Below are positions 56,485 to 64,000 of a stretch of 64,000 nt of DNA, piece after piece. The stretch's first letter is position 1. Each line of letters begins with the position of its first letter. Under the pieces are notes generated by a model. It was not told where the DNA came from and did no database searches. It saw only the letters and a program-made list of their open reading frames with translations. Source of the stretch: Spirodela intermedia. Lineage: Eukaryota; Streptophyta; Magnoliopsida; Alismatales; Araceae. The position numbers and the translations under genes were made by a program. Where the stretch lies: assembly GCA_902729315.2 (NCBI GenBank), contig LR746272.1, positions 9,542,327 through 9,606,326 on the forward strand, given 5' to 3'.

Positions 56485-59400
56485 TGGGGACCTAGATTAA
56501 GCACCTGGACCGAAAATATAGAGGTTAGCGGGCAATGGACGTCTTGTTACCATACAATAGTCACGATTGCTCTGGGACGAGATCGATCTCCGACGCAGGC
56601 ATGCACAACATGGGGAAGAAGAGAGGATGGGGGAGGATATAGGGGGGGTTGGAAGCTTGCAACAGCTATCAGATCGGTGGCCGAAAAGAAGAAACCATAG
56701 GAAGGTCGAGAACAAGGATCGAAAAATTGCGGTCAGCAAGGAGATTTCGGCACCACCGAGGAGAGACGTCACCAGAAAATAGGGCAGGAGAGGGAGACGT
56801 CTTAAGACTGAGCAACTGATACTCCGAGGAAGACGACAGCCAGAGAGTAGTGATTACCGACTTCCAGAGGGAGCGCTGATGCCAGAAGCCGGAGTAGAGA
56901 CTCAGAGTGATCGCTGCAGAGACCGGGAAGGGGGGGGGGGTGTGAGTGCAGAAGCGAAGAGCCGGAATCGAGAATGGAAGCCCCTCGGAGCTCGCTGGGC
57001 ATTTTAACTCATCGTGCGGATACCTGTTCGATTAATACGGATTCGACGGATCAGGGAGTGTCAGGTGGGTGGAGATAAAAAAATTATAATAATGCATGAT
57101 TTCTACCAGTAATCTTCGGGCGAGGAGGGGCCAAACGGGGCCCCACTTCTGAGCTACGCTTCGCTGCAGGCCTTATGATATCCATGGCCGTCGGCTTGGA
57201 CGTGAGCTCATGAGAGAGGAGCTGGCTTTTGCAGTATTCGTGCGTGCGTGTGCAAGTGTGCAGGTTTACCGCTGTCAGTGAAGAAAGCGAGAGGGCAGGG
57301 GGAACAGAAAGTTGTTTAAAAAGAGTAGAGAGGGGAGGAGGGCCGCGGAGAAGACAAGGGAGGGAGGGGAGAGAGAAGGGGGGGCCGGGAGAGGATTTGA
57401 GGTGATCTCCCATCAGATAAAGCTGGCTTCTCCATATCTCAATCTGTCAGAAACAGTACAAGATTAAATAATCAGGTCGACAGGGACAGGGTAATTCCAT
57501 CACATCAAACACCAGCCCCCACACACCCCTGGCGGGGGGGTTCTGGTCCTCTGTGTTCGTTTCTTGCCGGGTTTTAGCAAAGCTTATGAGAGAACACTTG
57601 CATGGCATCCGCAAGAACAGTCCCCGTCGGCGGATCAAATCAGAGAAAAGCTTCGATTAAACAGGAAGACACTCTCCAATCTGTCTACCCTCGATGCCCG
57701 TCTCCCCCGAGGATTAGTTTTATCGATTTAACAGTGGTGGAGGTGCCGGTTCTTTTTTAAATATTTCGCTTTCTCTGGAGATAATCTCGCACCTGCTGCA
57801 GCGCTTCCGTCTATTTCTTCATGGACTGTGAACACAGCATGCTGATTCGCACATAACATCTGCTGGAAGGGGATAGAACATGAACATTCCTTCAGCCCTA
57901 CTGGTATCTACTAACGTCTCCATTAAATTCGAGGCCAAGGACGGCCATTAAATGCCGTTTCTGCATGTGAAGAGGCAAAGCAGGCCCTTTTCCCTTGTTT
58001 AATTACAGAAAACGGCCCCAGCTTTATTCATAACTTGGATCTTCATTGATGTATAGACGGAGGAAAGAAACCCAATGAATGATACCCCTTCGTGTCCAAC
58101 GGGGAGGCACCCAGCTGCCGACTCGATTCGTTTCCGACTCTTTGTTCATCTACGGTGCATTCAAAGCGGAGATGAGAGAAGGGGGGGGGGGAGGGGGTCT
58201 GATCTACTTCCAGAGCATCGCATCCTCGCTGGGCCTTGCGAACGAAAATAGCAATGGCATCCCCCTCCACTCAAGCATCACGAGCGTCGGATCTTCAGAA
58301 CCAGAGCGAAACATGGAAACCCATCATGGGTTTCATCTCCTTTCAGCGCCGACTCTAGAACGAAGCGACTCACGTTTCCCATCTCAGCACCCGACCCGGA
58401 AGGGGCAGTGCCCGCTGCCAAGGCCCCGTTTCTCCTTCTGTCTTGTGCAACGAAACGAGACTGCAGCCATCATGACTGATCGCAGAAGGACCGTTGCTCA
58501 CGTCCTTTCGGCTCCCGTCTCCAGCGACTGAACGGAAGTGGCCGACGAGGGGCCAACGATCTACGATGCCGAGGAAAATCGTCGATCAATCAGAAGGATG
58601 ACTGGGAAATTTGAGATGGTAACAGTGCCTCTGGCGCTGTTCTAACCATCATAGCACGACGAAGGCAGGCGTATCCTCTTCGGGGAACCTAAACACAGAC
58701 AGTCCAAGCGCGAAAAACTGGGAGAAAACACGTCCTATCAACTAAAAAAGGCGGCTGAGTTGATATTACCTCGCGAGGAGGACGGCCCACATGAAAGATC
58801 AGCCGAGATATCGATCCATCCGCATCTCCTCTCTCGCCACGGCCAGTGAAATCATTTCCTCTCCGGGAGCGGGGGGAGAGTTGCAGCTGCATGCATGCAT
58901 CTCCACCCGGCCATCTTCGCCACAGATCATCCATCCTTCCACCTTAGCGGATTTGACGTGCAGGATTTTGACGCGTCATGCGCTTCGTTTAATAAGATTC
59001 ATAAACAGGCATCCCCGCAGCCTTACATCAAATCAGCATTCATGCGCGCTCCTCCCCCGCCGTCGTCTGACTCATAGAGGCATCCTATTTTTTCCCTCTC
59101 CTCCCTGTCCTACGGCCCACAGAGCCGCACACGTAACCTACTCCTCCCTACCCGTTTGGGCAGATCCCTCCGAGCCTTTCACGTGGAGATAGATAACTGG
59201 AAGCGGAGGCCATGGTGCCGTGCCCGCGAGTACAGCCAATTATAAGACGACCATGGAGCCGTCTGTCGGTTCAACAGGAGGAGCTCCTCCATAACGATTC
59301 CCGCGGGCTCGCGTTACTATAACGATTCCTGCGGAGCAAGGGAGAAGACGTCGCCTTCTCGCTGGCCGGAACTTCAGTGACGACAGGATCGTGTCATCCG

Positions 59401-60446
59401 CCGCCCCTACCTTAACGGCGCTTTTCCTCTTCCCGATCGAACTCCAAGGGCCATTATTATTATTATAACGTCGACTCCCTGTCTCTGGACGAGCGAGCAT
59501 CATCACCCCCGCTCATGCTCGTGGTCATGGGTGGGTGCTCTTTCGTGATTAAAGCCCGCTCCTTTCGCCACCCCCGTCAAATCCGCCTTCAAAGCTTCTC
59601 ACGGGTCTCTTCTTTGCTTCCTCCGTTCTCTCCCGGCGAGGAGGGAGATAGCAGCCAGCGGCCTTCAATGAGATCCGGAGGAGGTGGGCAGCGGCGCCCC
59701 TTAGCCCAGCAAGCATCCAAAGGGTACGTACGGCAGGGGACCCTGCGGTCAGCCAGGTTTGTGGCATGAATCGTCACATCTACTGTGAACAGGGCAGAGT
59801 GATCTGATAAGATAGCCGTCGAGCAGACCTTCACAGCTGGGCCTTGCGACAGATATCGGCTACTAGCTCTGCCTCTTCTTTCCTGCTACACGCCAAGGGG
59901 GAAGCAAAGCGGGGGGCACTAGCGACGAAGACGGTGGTGATCTTGGTGTGTAGGCAGATGAGAGCTGGCCAGGGTCCTCTTCATGTCAACGAATGGGCCC
60001 AACTTGGTCGCACCATTCATCAACCGATGGGTCCAAAGTCAACGACGGTGCCGGGAATTTGGGAGGGTCGTCGCCGCCGATGACGGGTCTCCGGTCCTTC
60101 GATCGAAGATGATTGACTAGATGTCCGGATATGCATATAAAAAATGTCACAGACGTTGCTCCACCGCTCAGCAGATTAGATCGGGATATGCGGCATGGGA
60201 TTAGCAGTAGAGCTCCCTGATTCATCTTCCTATATAATACCTCGTCCTTCGTTCAGCATATAAACCAGTAAAAAGAAGACGCGGGTGGGCTGACCTTCAA
60301 TCATTTCTGCACTGGTGAGCTCTGCAAACTGGGCAACTTCGCCACCCCAAGCTGTTCTTGAGAGGTAAGCACACGCATGGAGAAGATGTTTGGGCGATTT
60401 GGAAGAATAATAACCAAGTTGTTAGATCGGTCATTAACAAAAAATC

Positions 60447-60489
<43 letters not shown>

Positions 60490-61284
60490 AAGTTACAGCT
60501 CGTGGTTACAAAACCACCGCTATGTTTTTGTATCAATTGAAAAGAACAGCGCTGCGTTAGATGCGCCTCATGTGATGCAGTTCAGGTCGAAGTTTTCAAG
60601 CCATGGCCGATGCAAAGGTGATGTAGGATGGGCGAAGATGCCCGTAATCCTAGGAAGGTAGCGTTATAATGGTAAACAGAAGATGATGATTTCAGTAAAT
60701 ATCACACTTAGAGAGCTACTAAAAAATAAAAATGAATGTCTTTATTTTCCACTCATGTATGGTTGGTTATGTGAGCGAATTCCTCATGAATGTCAGCAAA
60801 AAAAATTAATTTGGCATAAGATTTAGACAGTGATCTCAGGTAAAACCATGCTTTAGATAAAGTTAGTTTGTTACCAAAAACATGAGGCCGCCGCCTTCCT
60901 TGCCTCTGTTATTCTGACGAGTATGATCACAGACTAGGAGGAAGAAGAAGACGGTTTCACCCAGAGGTGGAACAAAGCACAGAAGGAGCCTCCTGAAGCA
61001 GAAAGCTCATGAATTGGTCGATTATACAGCTCTCAGATTGAACACGGAGGAATTTGTGAAGGAATAATTGACGGATGTTCGTCTGAATCCTACCACCACC
61101 CCACAAAAAAAAATGATCAGGTGGGAGCCAACGAGACCTGCCTCAGACATTGAACGGAAAGCTATATATCAGTTGTGAGATGCATAAAAGACAGTTTCGG
61201 ATGAAAAATAAACATGGCTCGACAAGTACTTGGACAAAAAGAGAATATAAAAGGAAACAAAAACCATGGGACCTAGATGATTGC
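56485..61284. other. Long intergenic region upstream of NAC
   Basis: This 4.8-kb stretch contains no gene I can support. Frames at 58079-58531 (+), 58791-59192 (+) and 59240-59506 (-) match nothing and lack splice partners. G runs occur at about 56933-56940 and 58182-58191. TATATAAT at about 60231-60238 (+) is followed by short leader-like DNA with a GAGAG|GTAAGC donor near 60362. A minus-strand exon-like stretch overlaps it at about 60295-60365. Much of the left part is probably the NAC promoter; the right end is the 3' flank of the membrane-protein gene. Confidence 0.45.
60449..60485. repeat. (AT)n microsatellite
   Basis: An uninterrupted AT run of about 18 repeats lies in intergenic DNA. 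It is responsible for artefactual Tyr-Ile repeat frames on both strands. Confidence 0.97.
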
Positions 61285-64000
61285 CTAAACTCTCCACTGG
61301 TTCTTCTTTGCATCCTGAATATGAAGCATTAACTGCAAAATGACCATCATACAAGTGTGTAAATCGTAAGCGATAAAACTGTATTAAACCAAAGCTATAG
61401 CTAAAAATACCTTCGTTCCCACGTAAAATGATGTGAATATGCCAACTACGACAGCTAATCCTGCATAAAATTGGCATATAATGAGATTGCCGAGGGAAGA
61501 AAAAGAGTTTATGATTCAAACAGAAAGAGACTGGGCATACCATCTTTCATGAGCAATCGTGAAATCAACCAGTTTATGTTTTCAGGTCCAATGACATACC
61601 CAGCAAGATTTGTCACCTATTGAATACGTCTGATGACATCAGGAGAAAAGGCAGCCATAAAACAATACTAGAGACGAATTATGAACCTGATAATATAATA
61701 TCTGTGTTAAATAACCAATATATGCCAGCTGTTTTAGCGAATCAAATGGGAAGTCATTGATGTGACGATGGTCAGGAGGACAGCTGGTGAAATCCCTCAG
61801 AGATATGGTCATGCAAATCATAAAAAACAACCGCCGCATGTGATTTGCTGAGGAGTTCACAAAAATCTTCAAAAAAGCCCGTTTAGTGAATTCTCGTACA
61901 GGTGCAGCTTTGCAAAATCACAGCAATGAATAGGTGAACAGGATCAGAAAAAGGCACAAGATACATTCATCGAGGTCTCCCAGCCAGAAAACAGACCTGG
62001 TTACTAGTTTTATGTACGAAGTTGGACTTCTCAGGTCAGAATTTCCTAATTCTCCACTATGTTAATAGGATTATACCTTATGGATGCACTATAGAAACTT
62101 TTCTACCCAACTATCACTCAGGAGACAGATCATAATGTAGCTCATTTCTAAGACAGGCAGAAGAAAAACAAACTATAATCCCTTCCCTTCCCCTGCCATC
62201 CATAGATCAAGTAGCATACAGTAGATACCTAAAACATATGGAATTGAGAAGAATTTATAGAGAATCAGATGAATGTTCTAGTTTGCTAATAGGACTTAAT
62301 CTTAACTGGAAATAAAGAGTTTGCTATCATTTATAAACAATAGCCCCCACAACCCCACCTTGACAGAACCACAAACAAGGAAGGGATGTCAAATCCTCTT
62401 GACTGTTACCAGATAATGAAGCACCGCACCACTTGATGTGGGCCAGAACTCAAGTTCTTATCTAATTATTTGAACATAAAATAGTCTTTAGGGAGTTATA
62501 TCGGAGAAATAAATTATTAGCATTTCATCTGGATCACAATTTCTCATCCATAATCATCACATAGAGTTATCGTGTTCAGGCCATATAACTCTGTAACCCG
62601 TCTTTTCCTGTCTCAAAATGAAAACTGGATATAACACTTACGCCACGATTCATAGTATCCTCAAATGACCATGACAAAAGTGGGAGAAGAAAGCAACCGA
62701 AAATATATTATGTATTAAATAAATAGATTCCGAAAAAAAAACGTTTTATCCGACGTCCAAAGGTAATAGCTTACCATGAGGCAAGTGATTGTGATGGCAC
62801 CAGCGACTGCTTTAAGTTCACGAAGAAGATATCTCCTAAATGGATTTGCTTCCTAACCAGAGTATACATTAACAAAGCATAATCAACATTACCATCAACA
62901 AAACCCCAATTAGTTGGAAATCCGAGATTTGGAACCCATTCTGACAAAATAAAAGCAGTCATTTTTTACCAACAGTTCCCATAAAACACATGCACAAAGG
63001 TATACATTTATGTTGAATTATACAGTTGTTAGGTTAGAAACATCTCAAGCCAACCAGCGGCTTACTTTCATTTGAAAACAATTTTCGACCATGCCACGCC
63101 CTTTTACAGATATAAACTTTGTGATGACGTGGATAACATCAAATCAGAGAGACTTCCCTCACTGATCGTGCTGGTGCAATATGTTATGTTAAGGGGTATA
63201 GTCAGCTGCTGTTACATACGGTTGTGTTCATGCTAGTATAAGAAAAACACGTGCAGACATTGCATTCGCACATCTCGGTACCAGGATTTTCAGATCCACC
63301 CACGTTAAATATGCTTTAGTTTCAAGCACATAAGCATGCAACTGGAACATATCAAAGAAGTTTTAAGGGTCCTGCCAAGTTACACATGCAAACCGAGTAA
63401 CCAATCAGCCTTACAAGAATCTAATTGATCACACAGGATACATTGCTCATCGAGAAGTTTCATAAACTCACAAAAAGACCACGTAAAGAAAGGTAGTTGC
63501 TGTAGAAACAATACCACATTCATGGAAACTTTGCATGATCTGGGTGGACCCCAGACTGATGGGATAACAAAATTTGATGATTCATTCAACATTAATTGGC
63601 TGATAATCTTTTAAGATCATAGTGATGCTATGAGTTTATCGTAGTTCCAGGACCTAACAAGGTAACTAAATATTTATTCAAGATTAATCTAATTTGAAAT
63701 TTATTGTCATCAAAAGGGTCGATAAATCCCATATCCATTTTATGAAGCCTAGAAAACTGCGTGTTTATAACCGGAGATCCCTGGCGCAGTTATAATATTC
63801 TGTTACATTCAATGGCAACTTACTGTAGGATACTCCAATGACCTGAAATTTAATTTTTTGAAATTGGCGAAGAGAAAAACTACCAGGAAGAATGAGTTTA
63901 GCATACACACACAACAAGCATATACACTATGCAGGAAAGGCTCATACCTGATATGAATTGATGATTGACTTTACCACTATTTCAGGGATCATAAATAAGC
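61285..64000 (-). CDS. Unrecognised multi-pass membrane protein, 3' part
   Basis: This is the 3' end of a gene entering from the right edge. Exons I can support are 63948-64000 (partial), 62775-62852, 61541-61616, 61411-61460 and 61285-61332 with the stop. All have AG and GT borders and compatible phases. The joined C-terminus reads LFMIPEIVVKSIINSYQ, EANPFRRYLLRELKAVAG, then a hydrophobic segment ending in NLAGYVIGPENINW. Next come LISRLLMKDG, a second hydrophobic segment (LAVVVGIFTSFYVGTKLML) and the short polar end HIQDAKKNQWRV. This indicates at least two membrane helices near the C-terminus. The even codon phases, hydrophobic pattern and clean stop argue for a real gene. I cannot name the family. 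Additional small exons between 62852 and 63948 cannot be excluded. Confidence 0.65.

Noticed and set aside
61639-61872. 77-codon minus-strand frame inside the membrane-protein gene
   Set aside because: It lies between two phase-0 exons that join without it, and including it would break the hydrophobic pattern; it is treated as intron.

Overview
The window is nuclear DNA of a flowering plant. The evidence is GT-AG introns throughout, plant-only gene families (SWEET, NAC, CASP-like, DYAD/AM1, callose synthase), GC-rich first exons, and many (GA)n/(CT)n microsatellites in UTRs, introns and flanks. The SWEET and AM1-like proteins read closest to their cereal counterparts as I remember them, so a monocot is plausible, but the species cannot be fixed from the sequence. 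I recognise no retrotransposon, CRISPR, rRNA or tRNA. All exon models below were built by hand: each junction was chosen because splice signals, codon phase and family resemblance agree.

Layout, left to right. 1-2010 (-): the 5' end of a Rav1/DMXL WD40 gene (V-ATPase regulation). 4034-5710 (-): a clade II SWEET4-like sugar transporter. 6837-13336 (-): a five-KH-domain RNA-binding protein whose last four exons lie 2.7 kb beyond the rest. 14317-17666 (-): a kinesin-light-chain-related TPR protein (KLCR/CMU). 19573-20163 (+): an LC8-type dynein light chain. 22732-27297 (+): the PRP22/DHX8-type DEAH splicing helicase. 28007-31272 (-): the meiotic regulator DYAD/SWI1/AM1, convergent with PRP22. 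33089-33856 (+): a CASP-like membrane protein. 34366-37209 (+): a plastid-type histidine phosphatase (phosphoglycerate-mutase-like). 37721-45352 (-): a TRF4/5-type non-canonical poly(A) polymerase with 13 exons. 46620-51968 (+): a single-exon callose synthase of the CALS12/GSL5 type, divergent from the polymerase. 54825-56484 (-): a NAM/CUC-type NAC factor carrying a miR164 target site. 61285-64000 (-): the 3' part of an unrecognised membrane-protein gene that runs off the right edge.

The genes do not form one pathway; this is an ordinary gene-dense euchromatic segment. Some share themes. PRP22, the KH protein and the TRF4/5-like polymerase act in nuclear RNA processing and surveillance. KLCR and callose synthase act at the cell cortex and wall. 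DYAD and NAC are developmental regulators. Points worth a second look are the miR164 site in the NAC gene, a fused SWEET exon, a 3x50-bp repeat at a splice acceptor, a short uORF before the callose synthase, microsatellites touching DYAD splice and coding sequence, a NAGNAG acceptor in the phosphatase, and the unidentified membrane protein. I found no clearly undescribed system.
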